Below, one piece after another: positions 25,364 through 34,206 of a stretch of DNA of 64,000 bases; position 1 is the stretch's first letter; the number at the start of each line of letters is the position of its first letter. A program made the translations under genes and the position numbers. The stretch is taken from the NCBI RefSeq assembly GCF_000172175.1, contig NZ_ABJL02000008.1, forward strand, positions 2,852,001-2,916,000, given 5' to 3'. The notes under the pieces are model-generated. The model worked only from the letters and a program-made list of their open reading frames with translations. It had not been told where the DNA came from and ran no database searches. The stretch is from Bacteroides intestinalis DSM 17393 (lineage in GTDB: Bacteria > Bacteroidota > Bacteroidia > Bacteroidales > Bacteroidaceae).

Positions 25364-28255
25364 TTAGTTACCTTCAGTTGATTTAACATCCATGTAAACT
25401 GCAGTCTTCACAGTACCCCACTTATAAGTTACGATTACAGGAATCTTAACCTTAAATGCTTGTACGTTATTTCCGTTATTCTTGTAAGTAATTGTACCAT
25501 AGTCACCAACAACAGTAGAATTAGCCTGAGAAATAACAATCTTGTTAGTAACTTCAGACAGCTTCTTCGTTTCGATGTTATTACCATTCATGTTAGTTGT
25601 AATGTTAGCGATATCAGCTACAATAGACTCAACTCCATAATAAGTATAGTAACCAGTACCATCATATTCAACACCACTTGCACTTGTTCCCTTAGCAAAC
25701 TTGTAATCTCTCCAGTCAGTCAAGTAAACAAGATCAAGCATCTTCACTGTATAACCTTCATCTGTAGCATCTACAAAGTATTTACCAGTGTTAGCAAATA
25801 CATTAACCGGACGCAAGAATTCAGCATTGAATTGACCATCAGTCATCGGTAAACGCATGCTACACTCATTAGTCAATACCATATCAAGTATAGCAGTGAA
25901 CGGAGCAACATCATGAGCAGAGATATTCAGGATAGCCTTAGCAGCAGCTGTTTGTTGATATTCAACATTGTTACCAACGATCTTAGCAACTAAAGAAGTT
26001 CCATTAGCATACAGTTCTTTACCGTTAGCAGCTACAGTCAATGTATAAGTTGCACCATCATTACCCTGAACCTTAACATTATTGTTTTTATCAGAGAAGA
26101 TGTATTGATAAGAAATCTTATCCAACTTGAAGTCATCACTTACCTCATTATTCAATTTGAATGAAGGTTTGTTTCCTTCGAATACATTATCAACATTTAC
26201 AGAGAATGAGCAATCGTTCGGAGTAACACCAGGAACTACTGTATTCATTCTGATATTATTCATGTTATTGTACCAGTATTCAGAGTTCTTGCTACCAGTA
26301 TCGAAGCTTGCAGACGGAGTCTTAACAGTAGCAGTAAATGTAATAGTTACATCAGCACGTGACTTATCATTCTTAGGAACATAAGTAGCAGTTGCAATCA
26401 GTTTACCATTATTATTATTAACAGCATTCACCTGATCAGCAGAAGTTACTGTCCAAGCCAAGCAAACAGTTTCAACATTAGGATCAGCATCGTTCAATTC
26501 AACAACTTCACCATATTCACCAGTTTTCAAAGTAGCAATCTTCTGACCAGAAGCATTAGTAGAACTTGACTTCAATTCATAGATTGCGTGGAAATCTTCT
26601 TTAGTCAAACCTAACTTCTGATAGATATTAACATTCATTTCATCGAATAACAAGTTGTAAGTCTCAGGAGTACATTTCAACTTAAGATCACCACATGCCT
26701 TCGGATAGTCAGTACCAGCAACATCACCTCTTGTAATCTTGACTTTAATCCAGCCAACATTAACAACTTCACCGTTAGCAGCATTCTGAAGCTCTACACG
26801 TACCAAAGGCATACGACCAACAGCAGCAATAGGATCTTCAGTGATATCACCAACCTTAGCTGTCAAAACACTACCCTTCAAGTTTGCAAAGAAGCTACTC
26901 TGAAGAGTCTTGTTATCACCAACATAATAGTCTGACAAACTATAAACCAACTTCAAACCATAGTCAGCCAACTTGTCATTAGCAATAGTCTTATCACCTG
27001 TGCCAATCTGCTTCATCGGATCAGTGTCAGTCCATTCTGTATAATGAGTTTCCACATACTTAGACAAATCAATACCCTCCTTGTTATTGTAAGCAACTTC
27101 ACAAAGTGGTTCTGCATTGATTGCGTCTTCAGCCTTACCAACTAAGCTACGTGCATTATCAGCACCATACAAGTGAGCTTTGTGTACACCAGCATCTTTA
27201 GCATTAGCTAGAACAAATTCTTTCAAAACTGATTTGTAAATAGCAGCATAGTCAGAATTAACGACTTTAGTGCCACCGTTTACTTCTACAGTAGCTTGCA
27301 GATTCATCACAGTAATCTTAGAAGCATCAATCTTCTGGATAGCTTCACTATTACCATTGAATACAACTTTCAAAATACCATTAGTAATAGAACATTTTTC
27401 CAAATCGATATTAGCAATGTTAAATCCAGTAGCACGTGTGCCAACGAATTCTTTATCATCTGCAGACAATACTAATTTAGAGATTTGTTTCATAGTAACA
27501 CCAACCGGGTTTACGTGATAGTAAGCAACCATATCCGGAGTGATATGACTATTAGAAGCAGGAGAAAGAGGAGCATTCCAGATTTCACCCTTTTCTGTTA
27601 CAGTCTGGCTCTTAACAGTCCATTTGTCATAAGTCAGGTTAGTAGCTCTCATAGCTTCTACACCGCTCAGATATGCTTCGGGAACAAAAACCAAGCTTGT
27701 CAAAGGCAGTGCATCCTGAATATAGAAATTAGAGCTTTCACCATTATCTGTTACAGTATAACCAATGATTACACCATCTTTCTTAATTGCAGCAATACTG
27801 CTTGTTGCTTTCGGAATAGTAACGTTTGTTTTAACGCCATTATACAAAATTTCTCCTGCAGCGTTAATCGTCAGCTTCGTAGGATCAAAGCTTTCTCCAA
27901 CTTCAGCAGTAGGAAGAGTAGCAGATGAAACCTCAGTACCATCTTTCTTCAAAATAACTTTGCCATCCTTTATCTCGATAGTGTAGTTTGGAAGGTTTTG
28001 GGCTATTTTGCAAGAAACACTCTTATCGTTACTATCAACGATAGTCAATGTTCCAGTTGCTGCATCGTAAGATACACTTTTTACCCCATTGTTTCCAATA
28101 GCAGTTTTCAAGTCAGTAAGGCTTTGGTTGATTTGACCGATTTCGTTGTCAATACGTTTGATGTCATCATCGTAATCCTTACAACTGATGAAAGACGTCG
28201 TGGCAGCGAATGTCAATGCTCCAAAAAGCACCACTTTAACAAATCTTTTTCTCAT
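25364..28255 (-). CDS. Large variable surface lipoprotein 1 (predicted ON)
   Basis: 963 residues. SPII signal MRKRFVKVVLFGALTFAATT with lipobox SFISC, then KDYDDDI, the sequence shared by all four large lipoproteins here. A short coiled coil follows (RIDNEIGQINQSLTDLKTAIG), then a long beta-rich, threonine/asparagine-rich ectodomain without a recognised catalytic domain. It is the only member on the minus strand. A perfect promoter at 28409-28440 points at it across a 21 bp recombination-type site. An 18 bp perfect palindrome (28274-28291) lies in its leader. Best read as an S-layer-like or major surface antigen in one position of a phase switch. Confidence 0.85.
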   Translation of the reverse strand: MRKRFVKVVLFGALTFAATTSFISCKDYDDDIKRIDNEIGQINQSLTDLKTAIGNNGVKSVSYDAATGTLTIVDSNDKSVSCKIAQNLPNYTIEIKDGKVILKKDGTEVSSATLPTAEVGESFDPTKLTINAAGEILYNGVKTNVTIPKATSSIAAIKKDGVIIGYTVTDNGESSNFYIQDALPLTSLVFVPEAYLSGVEAMRATNLTYDKWTVKSQTVTEKGEIWNAPLSPASNSHITPDMVAYYHVNPVGVTMKQISKLVLSADDKEFVGTRATGFNIANIDLEKCSITNGILKVVFNGNSEAIQKIDASKITVMNLQATVEVNGGTKVVNSDYAAIYKSVLKEFVLANAKDAGVHKAHLYGADNARSLVGKAEDAINAEPLCEVAYNNKEGIDLSKYVETHYTEWTDTDPMKQIGTGDKTIANDKLADYGLKLVYSLSDYYVGDNKTLQSSFFANLKGSVLTAKVGDITEDPIAAVGRMPLVRVELQNAANGEVVNVGWIKVKITRGDVAGTDYPKACGDLKLKCTPETYNLLFDEMNVNIYQKLGLTKEDFHAIYELKSSSTNASGQKIATLKTGEYGEVVELNDADPNVETVCLAWTVTSADQVNAVNNNNGKLIATATYVPKNDKSRADVTITFTATVKTPSASFDTGSKNSEYWYNNMNNIRMNTVVPGVTPNDCSFSVNVDNVFEGNKPSFKLNNEVSDDFKLDKISYQYIFSDKNNNVKVQGNDGATYTLTVAANGKELYANGTSLVAKIVGNNVEYQQTAAAKAILNISAHDVAPFTAILDMVLTNECSMRLPMTDGQFNAEFLRPVNVFANTGKYFVDATDEGYTVKMLDLVYLTDWRDYKFAKGTSASGVEYDGTGYYTYYGVESIVADIANITTNMNGNNIETKKLSEVTNKIVISQANSTVVGDYGTITYKNNGNNVQAFKVKIPVIVTYKWGTVKTAVYMDVKSTEGN

Positions 28256-28273
28256 AATCGCTTTTAATTTACA

Positions 28274-28291
28274 TTAATAATATATTATTAA
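28274..28291. repeat. Perfect 18 bp palindrome in the leader of lipoprotein 1
   Basis: TTAATAATATATTATTAA, 19 bp before the ATG. Parallels the 20 bp palindrome in the leaders of lipoproteins 2-4, although the sequence is different. Confidence 0.7.
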
Positions 28292-28373
28292 ACACTCAGT
28301 TTCAATAAGACAATTCTATGTCCTTATACATAAACACAAATTATATTTCTTTTACGAAGAGGCTTTTCCTCGT

Positions 28374-28394
28374 CCGTTACTTTATAGGTAACGG
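28374..28394 (-). repeat. Recombination-type site, left copy (inverted orientation)
   Basis: Arms CCGTTAC and GTAACGG around a 7-base spacer TTTATAG, i.e. the complement of the rightward sites (TTACCTATAAAGTAACGG core). Two inverted 7 bp arms with a 7 bp asymmetric spacer is the layout of a tyrosine recombinase core site. It sits between the promoter at 28409-28440 and lipoprotein gene 1, and with 29749-29769 it brackets recombinase gene 1. Confidence 0.85.
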
Positions 28395-28408
28395 CATAAA
28401 ATACCGTG

Positions 28409-28440
28409 CAAATATAATTGATTTTATATAATTGTGCAAA
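28409..28440 (-). promoter_or_regulatory. Outward promoter inside the invertible segment
   Basis: Minus strand: -33 TTTG (complement 28437-28440), 20-base spacer, -7 TATATTTG (complement 28409-28416). This fits the Bacteroidales consensus exactly. ATTTGCAC occurs at both elements. Transcription would start near 28402 and cross the 28374-28394 site toward lipoprotein gene 1. Confidence 0.85.
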
Positions 28441-28505
28441 TAAAGCTGTTTTTTTTGTGATATTCATTAAAAAAAAGAGTAATAGTATTCAAAAAACATT
28501 CGATT

Positions 28506-29453
28506 ATGAAACAAAAGTTATTATTGGAAATGCTATCCACCACCATTCAGGAGCTTCGTGCTAATGGTCAATGGGGCACCGCTCACGTTTATCGAAGTGC
28601 CCGCAATTCTTTTTCTACATTTAATAATAATAAGGATATACCATTTTACAAATTGGATCCTAACTTATTAAAAAGCTTTGAGATATATCTTCGTCAACGC
28701 AAATGTAGTTGGAATACGGTTTCTACTTATATGAAAGTATTAAGAGCTATTTATAACCGAGCAGTAGACAATGGATATGCTTTATATGTTCCGCGACTTT
28801 TCAAGCATGTGCATACAAGTGTGTGTGCGGATCAAAGAAGGGCTTTAGAGGTTTCTGATATAGGGAATCTGCTTTGTGAGACAGAAAAAGCATCCTCGTG
28901 TGGCTCTTTACCTATAGAGTTGCAAACTACGAAGAACATATTCGCACTCATGTTCTTACTACGCGGTATTCCGTTTGTAGATTTGGCATATTTGCGTAAA
29001 GCAGATATTCAAGGTAATACTCTAAAATACCGTAGGCGAAAGACTGGACGTTTATTGACTGTAATGTTGACACCTGATGCTATAAAACTTATACGTATAG
29101 TAGCTAAAACAAAGCCGGAATCTCCTTATCTTTTTCCCTTTTTATCAAGCCCAGAAGGTACAGAAGCTGCTTATCATGAGTATCAATCATCCTTAAGGAT
29201 GTTTAATTATCGATTATCCCGATTAAAAAAATATATGAAAACTGCTGCTCATCTAAGTTCCTATACTATTAGGCATACATGGGCAACAATGGCATATTAT
29301 TGCGAAATACATCCAGGTATTATATCAGAAGCGATGGGGCACTCGTCTATCAAAGTGACGGAAACTTACTTAAAACCGTTCCAAAATGAGAAAATAGATA
29401 ATGCTAATTCGCAAGTTATCTCTTATGTGAAAGAATACGCAAGTATTGTTTAG
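28506..29453 (+). CDS. Tyrosine recombinase 1 (DNA invertase-like)
   Basis: 315 residues. N-terminal SAM-like core-binding domain (WGTAHVYRSARNSFSTF; SWNTVSTYMKVLRAIYNRAV) and C-terminal catalytic domain with Arg (LLRGIPFVDLAYL), Lys beta-hairpin (KYRRRKTGRLL), Arg-His (TIRHTWATM) and nucleophile Tyr (SIKVTETYL). The first His of the usual HxxR box is replaced by Ser (SYTIRH). Roughly half identical to recombinases 2 and 3. Lying between inverted sites, it is the obvious candidate for flipping the segment and would be carried along with it. Confidence 0.92.
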   Translation: MKQKLLLEMLSTTIQELRANGQWGTAHVYRSARNSFSTFNNNKDIPFYKLDPNLLKSFEIYLRQRKCSWNTVSTYMKVLRAIYNRAVDNGYALYVPRLFKHVHTSVCADQRRALEVSDIGNLLCETEKASSCGSLPIELQTTKNIFALMFLLRGIPFVDLAYLRKADIQGNTLKYRRRKTGRLLTVMLTPDAIKLIRIVAKTKPESPYLFPFLSSPEGTEAAYHEYQSSLRMFNYRLSRLKKYMKTAAHLSSYTIRHTWATMAYYCEIHPGIISEAMGHSSIKVTETYLKPFQNEKIDNANSQVISYVKEYASIV

Positions 29454-29489
29454 AGATTTATCAGAATAATAATCGGTTTTACGTTCACC

Positions 29490-29522
29490 CCGGGGAATAA
29501 TATTCTTCGGGCATATTTTTGT
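29490..29522 (+). terminator. Terminator of recombinase 1
   Basis: CCCGGGGAATA pairs (with G-U) to TATTCTTCGGG and is followed by CATATTTTTG. It would stop recombinase transcription before lipoprotein gene 2, consistent with that gene being silent in this orientation. Confidence 0.65.
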
Positions 29523-29748
29523 GTCCCTACTCTTCCAATGTCTTTTTGCGTCATATTGCTCAATATTAATTAATTGCATATTCTATCCAAGTATTTTAGC
29601 TTGAAAACCTCTTTGTTTTCTCTTTTTTTGCCAATGTCAACATTATCGCAGTATTCAAAATTTACAGAATATATCAATAGCTAATGGCTAAAAATTATGA
29701 GAAGTTACATTTCTTAGAAAAGGTTAAATCAATTATTTGATTTAGACT

Positions 29749-29769
29749 CTGTTACCTATAAAGTAACGG
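29749..29769 (+). repeat. Recombination-type site upstream of lipoprotein 2
   Basis: Arms CTGTTAC / GTAACGG around spacer CTATAAA; 20 of 21 bases match the complement of the site at 28374-28394. It ends 81 bp before the ATG of lipoprotein gene 2, the same distance as at lipoproteins 3 and 4. Confidence 0.85.
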
Positions 29770-29793
29770 TTTTAAATAAGTGAGGTTTTACAA

Positions 29794-29823
29794 ATGAATT
29801 TTTATTATTCTTTATTTTTTTAA
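29794..29823 (+). CDS. Leader ORF MNFYYSLFF upstream of lipoprotein 2
   Basis: Nine codons after AAGTGAGG (purine-rich, 8 bases before ATG). The stop codon falls inside the left arm of the 20 bp palindrome 29819-29838. The same ORF occurs before lipoproteins 3 and 4. Confidence 0.4.
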   Translation: MNFYYSLFF

Positions 29824-29838
29824 ATTTATAAATTTAAA
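29819..29838. repeat. Perfect 20 bp palindrome before lipoprotein 2
   Basis: TTTAAATTTATAAATTTAAA, ending 11 bp before the start codon. In mRNA it could pair around the ribosome landing region. Copies at 36455-36474 and 41688-41707. Confidence 0.75.
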
Positions 29839-29849
29839 GTTTTTTTATT

Positions 29850-32800
29850 ATGAACAAAAAATTTCTAAGTGCAATCCTGTTTGGAGCTTTGATGATAGGT
29901 TCTACAGGAACGTTCACGTCTTGTAAGGACTACGATGACGACATCAAGGACTTGCAGGGGCAGATTGATGCCAACAAGACTGCAATTGACCAAATCAATG
30001 CTTTGATCAATAGCGGTTCTGTTATTACAGGCGTTGATAAAACAGACAAAGGGGTTACTGTTACTCTGAGTAATGGCAACAAATTTGAATTGACTAATGG
30101 TACTAATGGTAATAAGGGAGAGGATGGAAAACCTGGCTCTGTTGTCACTATTGGTGAAAATGGCAACTGGTTCATCGACAATGTTGACACTGGCAAACCA
30201 TCTAGAGGAGCATCAGGTTCTGCCGGAACTAGCGCTTCTACCATTTACTATGTTCCAGGAACATCAGGCGATGAAAAAGGGGTTTGGGTAAAGGTTACAG
30301 TAGCAGCCGATGGTACCGAAACAAGAGAGGCTACAAGCAATACTTGGTTACCTGCAGGTACTATAACTGCTGTTGCTGATGACAATACTATTACATTGTT
30401 CAATGTGAGTGGTGTAGATGGCGGTAAAGTTGTACTGGCAAGAAGCAATAGTTTCTTGAGCTCCTTGAGCTACATGACAACTAATATCAATGAAGATTTG
30501 GGTAAAGTTGCATTCTTCCCTGTTATTGGTTATGACTACGCTTCTTGGGAAAACAGTCCTATTTATGAGCATAATTCAAGCAAGAAAGATACAAAGGAAG
30601 ATGCTAAATACATTACGATGTATGAAGGTTGGTTGAACATGAACTATAAGGTTAATCCTGCCACTATATCAAAAGATGCATTTACTGTTCTAGGATTCGA
30701 TCATGGAAAGGCCTATACAACCAGAGCTATTGCTCAAGAGTTAACTATTGGCACATGGGGGCTGAATGATGGTACCTTGTCTGTTCCTATCAAAGGTTTG
30801 CAGATGATGCACTATGGCAACCTCTTTGATGATCCATTGGTGAAGAATGGTGGTAAGGGTATTGAGCAAAAAGATAAGTTCGGAAACCAAGTTGATGAAT
30901 TGGCTCTTCAGGTAAAGAATAGCAAGGAAAGTGCAGCTGCTGACGGTGTTGTTACTTCTGAGTACATCACAATGAAGCGTATGGTAGTTGAACAGGAAGA
31001 TGTTATGATTGGTCTAAATAAAGATATCAATTTGGACAAAGCCGTGACATTAAACCGCGACTTACACCGTATGTATCAGCTTGCTTGGAGTGCAGATAAG
31101 AAGAATACTTATAAGGCGGATCTTGCTGTGAATATCAACGTTCCTTTCGATGGTATTACAGATTTGAGCGAATATCTTGAAGAATATGCTATCCGTATTC
31201 ATACTAATACTGGATATGATAAAGGTAAAGGCATCAATGAACTTGATGGCAAGAATTCTGAGTGGCAAGCTACTTTGACAGAACTTGGATTTGACAAGCT
31301 TTCTTTGGAATATGCTATCGAACCTTATACAAAAGCTCAGGTAGACCAGAGTGAAGGTGCGGAAATATACGACAAAGAAGAAGTGATGAAGTATCTCGTA
31401 TTGGACGGAAGCAAAATTTCATTCCATAAGGAAAATACAGCTTCTATTGGTCGTGAACCGATGATCAAGGTTTCATTATATGCAGGTGAAGGTGATAACA
31501 AATTATTGGTTATGACTAAGTTGCTGAAATTGAAAGTTGTTCGTAATATCCAGCAAGATAAGTTACCAATAGCACTGGATCATTTAAAAGATCAGATACT
31601 ACCGTGTCAGCCATTTGATGGGGAAAATACTTTGGGTGGATATATTGATATGGATAAGGTATTCAATGCTTTGAACATGAGTAAGGAACAGTTTGTTAAT
31701 ACTTATATTCGTTTAGCTACTGACTGGTGGAATTATCAACGAGGAACACTCGTTATTAAGAAAGATGGCAAAATTCTTGATGCAGATCATGCTAATGCTG
31801 TTTATATGAATATTCAAAACGTAGAATGGTATGAAGATGGTACATACCAAAACAACAGATTGCCACTGTATATTAAACCTTATGCATTACCGGGTTTATA
31901 TACCGTAGAAATCACATACGAAACTAAGTCTACTGAAGCTGCTTACAAACAGGTTGTCATTACAGATGAATTTAGGATTGATTATCCTGAAACTTCATTG
32001 ACTTACAATCCTAATATGTGGAACGGCACTGAAAACATGCTGGTTTACGGTCATGCAACGAACAATAGTGACTATGACAACCCGCTTGTAATGGAAGGTT
32101 ACCTTGAAAATGGCTTCACTAAGTACACTGGTTCTTCTTGTCCGAAAGCTACTTCTACGTTGCATTTCGAAATTATCACAGATAATAGTACAGAAGGTCA
32201 ATACAATAAGGCAAACTTCTATGCTGATGGTGCTTGGCGCGTAACAATCGCAGAAGTAACTGATGGTACAGGTGCTGTTAAGCATCAGATAAAATTGGAT
32301 GATACATGGGATGCTACAGCCGGTAAATATGGTAACTTCAAGTATGCTAAGATGGTAAACAAGAACATTAAGGTTAGAGCTTACTCTATCTTCAATGGTA
32401 TTCTTGACTGCCCGAACCATGATGCAACTACTCCTGTTTGTGGTACAGCGAAAGCACACAAAGCAGGCTGTGTAAACAATGCTACGAATAGCGCAATCTT
32501 TGATGTTAAGTTCGTTAATCCGGTTGCATTTGCTGATTACACTAACGACAAGTGGTATCTGATTGACAAAGCTCCGTCAACGACTGAATACGGTTATCAA
32601 GTTCCGTTGTACAGACTGTTTAGAATATATGATACTCACAAGTCTACAACTAACGGTATCATTTGGGAACCGACTCAGCAACAAGGCTGGTGGGAACAAG
32701 GTTCAAACAAGGATAAAGTTGGTGTAGGTCTGCGTACTTTGCACGGATTGAAGATCACTTACGTTGTTGACATCGCCAAGAATAAAGTATTGGCTGACGA

Positions 32801-33068
32801 CGGTGTATTGACCAATGTACGTGTTGATGGTCTGTCTTTGCAGAATGGTAAGGTAGAGAGTGAAGGTCCTGGTATCCTTACTTGGGTTAACTCCGGTGAT
32901 GCAGTTATCAGTGCACAACCAATCGTTGTTACCATTAAAGCTTACTATGGTTGGGCTCCTACGGATTATACTGAACACAATGTTACAGTACAGGTTTATC
33001 CGGCAGACAAGGAACGTCCGGCAACATTGCCGACTCCGGGTATTGTAACGGATGGAACAAAGTATTAA
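29850..33068 (+). CDS. Large variable surface lipoprotein 2 (predicted OFF)
   Basis: 1072 residues. SPII signal MNKKFLSAILFGALMIGSTG with lipobox TFTSC followed by KDYDDDI, and a short coiled coil (DLQGQIDANKTAIDQINALI). A collagen-like Gly-X-Y stretch follows (GTNGNKGEDGKPGSVV, then GASGSAGTSA), then a long beta-rich ectodomain ending in an Ig-like repeat (SAQPIVVTIKAYYGW). Signal and leader are nearly identical to lipoproteins 3 and 4 while the ectodomain is not. No promoter is visible between the recombinase terminator and the gene, so in this orientation it should be silent. Confidence 0.85.
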   Translation: MNKKFLSAILFGALMIGSTGTFTSCKDYDDDIKDLQGQIDANKTAIDQINALINSGSVITGVDKTDKGVTVTLSNGNKFELTNGTNGNKGEDGKPGSVVTIGENGNWFIDNVDTGKPSRGASGSAGTSASTIYYVPGTSGDEKGVWVKVTVAADGTETREATSNTWLPAGTITAVADDNTITLFNVSGVDGGKVVLARSNSFLSSLSYMTTNINEDLGKVAFFPVIGYDYASWENSPIYEHNSSKKDTKEDAKYITMYEGWLNMNYKVNPATISKDAFTVLGFDHGKAYTTRAIAQELTIGTWGLNDGTLSVPIKGLQMMHYGNLFDDPLVKNGGKGIEQKDKFGNQVDELALQVKNSKESAAADGVVTSEYITMKRMVVEQEDVMIGLNKDINLDKAVTLNRDLHRMYQLAWSADKKNTYKADLAVNINVPFDGITDLSEYLEEYAIRIHTNTGYDKGKGINELDGKNSEWQATLTELGFDKLSLEYAIEPYTKAQVDQSEGAEIYDKEEVMKYLVLDGSKISFHKENTASIGREPMIKVSLYAGEGDNKLLVMTKLLKLKVVRNIQQDKLPIALDHLKDQILPCQPFDGENTLGGYIDMDKVFNALNMSKEQFVNTYIRLATDWWNYQRGTLVIKKDGKILDADHANAVYMNIQNVEWYEDGTYQNNRLPLYIKPYALPGLYTVEITYETKSTEAAYKQVVITDEFRIDYPETSLTYNPNMWNGTENMLVYGHATNNSDYDNPLVMEGYLENGFTKYTGSSCPKATSTLHFEIITDNSTEGQYNKANFYADGAWRVTIAEVTDGTGAVKHQIKLDDTWDATAGKYGNFKYAKMVNKNIKVRAYSIFNGILDCPNHDATTPVCGTAKAHKAGCVNNATNSAIFDVKFVNPVAFADYTNDKWYLIDKAPSTTEYGYQVPLYRLFRIYDTHKSTTNGIIWEPTQQQGWWEQGSNKDKVGVGLRTLHGLKITYVVDIAKNKVLADDGVLTNVRVDGLSLQNGKVESEGPGILTWVNSGDAVISAQPIVVTIKAYYGWAPTDYTEHNVTVQVYPADKERPATLPTPGIVTDGTKY

Positions 33069-33092
33069 TAACATACTGATTCTTTAAGAGTG

Positions 33093-33121
33093 GAAGAGGG
33101 TGTTCAAAACACACCCTCTTC
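33093..33121 (+). terminator. First terminator of lipoprotein gene 2
   Basis: GAAGAGGGTGT-(7)-ACACCCTCTTC followed by TTATAAAC, 24 bp after the stop codon. Confidence 0.8.
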
Positions 33122-33133
33122 TTATAAACAACA

Positions 33134-33232
33134 TAACTACTCTGTGAAGAATAGTCCTTTTTTCACCATCGTGAAAAGTAAAATGTTGTTGTGTGAGGCT
33201 GTACCCAGTGGGAGACAGTCTCACTCTTTTTT
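33134..33232 (+). terminator. Terminator repeat, copy 2
   Basis: Same ~100 bp element as copy 1 in the opposite orientation. Hairpin arms GTGAGGCTGT / ACAGTCTCAC then TCTTTTTT. Confidence 0.9.
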
Positions 33233-33388
33233 ATATAGATAATCGGAAGTGGATATATATTCGTTTATAATAGAATAGAATATAGGAACACTCGTTTTTT
33301 ATTTCAAGCGTATAGTATATCTTTACTATCATAATTCCTGCTATTTAGATCGTTTTGAAATCAAACCTTCGGAAAATATACTTTATAA

Positions 33389-33610
33389 TTGAATGTCGAT
33401 TTTGCGGAGGAGATAAAGAGAAAGGATTGTGAAAGCGAACTTGTCATATACTCGGACGGAAAGAATTTATATTGGGGACAAGAAGGCAAGAAAGTGGAAG
33501 ATAGCCCTTATTAGCAGGGTACTGTCATCATTCTTAAATTACGCTCTGACATCTGTATAGACCCAGATAAAGTAGTAGATTACATATCAAATAAATACTA
33601 TCTTTGCAAT
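33389..33610 (+). pseudogene. Remnant of HATPase-type ATP-binding protein
   Basis: In the frame of the next gene: SELVIYSDGKNLYWGQEGKK, then VEDSPY, a TAG stop at 33512-33514, then QGTVIILKLRSDICIDPDKV, continuing without another stop into the STAS-like gene. GTVIILKL resembles the last strand (G3 region) of HATPase_c. In related loci a full ATPase gene usually precedes a STAS-like gene; here only about 70 codons remain, closed upstream by a stop at 33386. The 33233-33388 stretch holds nothing recognised. Confidence 0.6.
33599..33606 (+). promoter_or_regulatory. -7 element of STAS-like gene
   Basis: TATCTTTG five bases before the ATG at 33611, implying an extremely short or absent leader. 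No good -33 seen. Confidence 0.5.
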
Positions 33611-33913
33611 ATGAAAACGACAGTATTCAAATTTAGATCATTCGGTGAAAACCTTGGAGCCCGGGTTTTGGGTGAAAAGGTTCGTCAGGACTTGATAGCA
33701 ACTATCGAATCCTCTGAGTGTGTGATTTTAGACTTTGAAGGAGTGAATGTTGTTTCCAATTCATTTGCAGATGAATGTATCGCAAAACTGATCCCTATTT
33801 TAGGGTTTAATAAGTTGAAGCAAAAAACTACTTTTAGAAATATAAATGACTTTGCACGAAAAAATGTTCTGATAGCCCTTCGACGGAGATTGTCCATAAT
33901 ATGTTCAGAATAA
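33611..33913 (+). CDS. STAS-like (DUF4325) domain protein
   Basis: 100 residues. The pattern LDFEGVNVVSNSFADECIAKL followed by a hydrophobic helix matches the STAS-like DUF4325 family, related in fold to anti-sigma-factor antagonists. Its usual ATPase partner is present only as the upstream remnant, so the system is probably broken or works with another partner. Cargo between lipoprotein cassettes 2 and 3. Confidence 0.7.
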   Translation: MKTTVFKFRSFGENLGARVLGEKVRQDLIATIESSECVILDFEGVNVVSNSFADECIAKLIPILGFNKLKQKTTFRNINDFARKNVLIALRRRLSIICSE

Positions 33914-34170
33914 CTTAATATAGGAAGAGGTGGTATTTTATGAATATCGCCTCTTTTTTCTTTTCCCCAAGCAAACCATTTTTAGGACTTTTCTATAAAG
34001 ATACAACATGACGTGAGAGAACTTAAAAGCCATGTAATAAAACCAGATGAAGCAGAAAAGACACAGATGTATTGCTGTGACTGGAGGAAGGAATCTTGCC
34101 TTACTGTCAATTTACCTATTTTGCGTGAATGTTAAACACAATGCAATATTGAAAAAAGTATCTTGTTTTC
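33914..34170. other. Intergenic stretch without a convincing gene
   Basis: Contains a pyrimidine-rich run and TTTTCTATAAAGATAC (33981-33996), similar to the words before recombinases 2 and 3. A short open frame (ELKSHVIKPDEAEKTQMYCC and on) without a good start may be a gene remnant. Confidence 0.35.
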
Positions 34171-34202
34171 CTTGCATACATGTAACTTATAAATTACCTT
34201 TG
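34171..34202 (+). promoter_or_regulatory. Promoter of HigBA-like pair
   Basis: -33 CTTG (34171-34174), 20 bp, -7 TACCTTTG (34195-34202). The ATG begins five bases after the -7 box, so the mRNA is probably leaderless or nearly so. Confidence 0.65.
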
Positions 34203-34206
34203 CTCT

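Larger units (their letters stand above)
28374..29769. mobile_element. Predicted invertible promoter segment with its recombinase
   Basis: 1.4 kb bounded by inverted copies of a 21 bp site (one mismatch in one outer arm). It contains a tyrosine recombinase gene and one outward promoter. In the orientation given, the promoter faces lipoprotein gene 1; after inversion it would face lipoprotein gene 2 at 29850. Confidence 0.8.

Noticed and set aside
28311..28350. Nine-codon frame (MYKDIELSY) in the leader of lipoprotein 1
   Set aside because: Same length as the leader ORFs of lipoproteins 2-4 but different peptide, no ribosome site and no link to a palindrome; probably chance.
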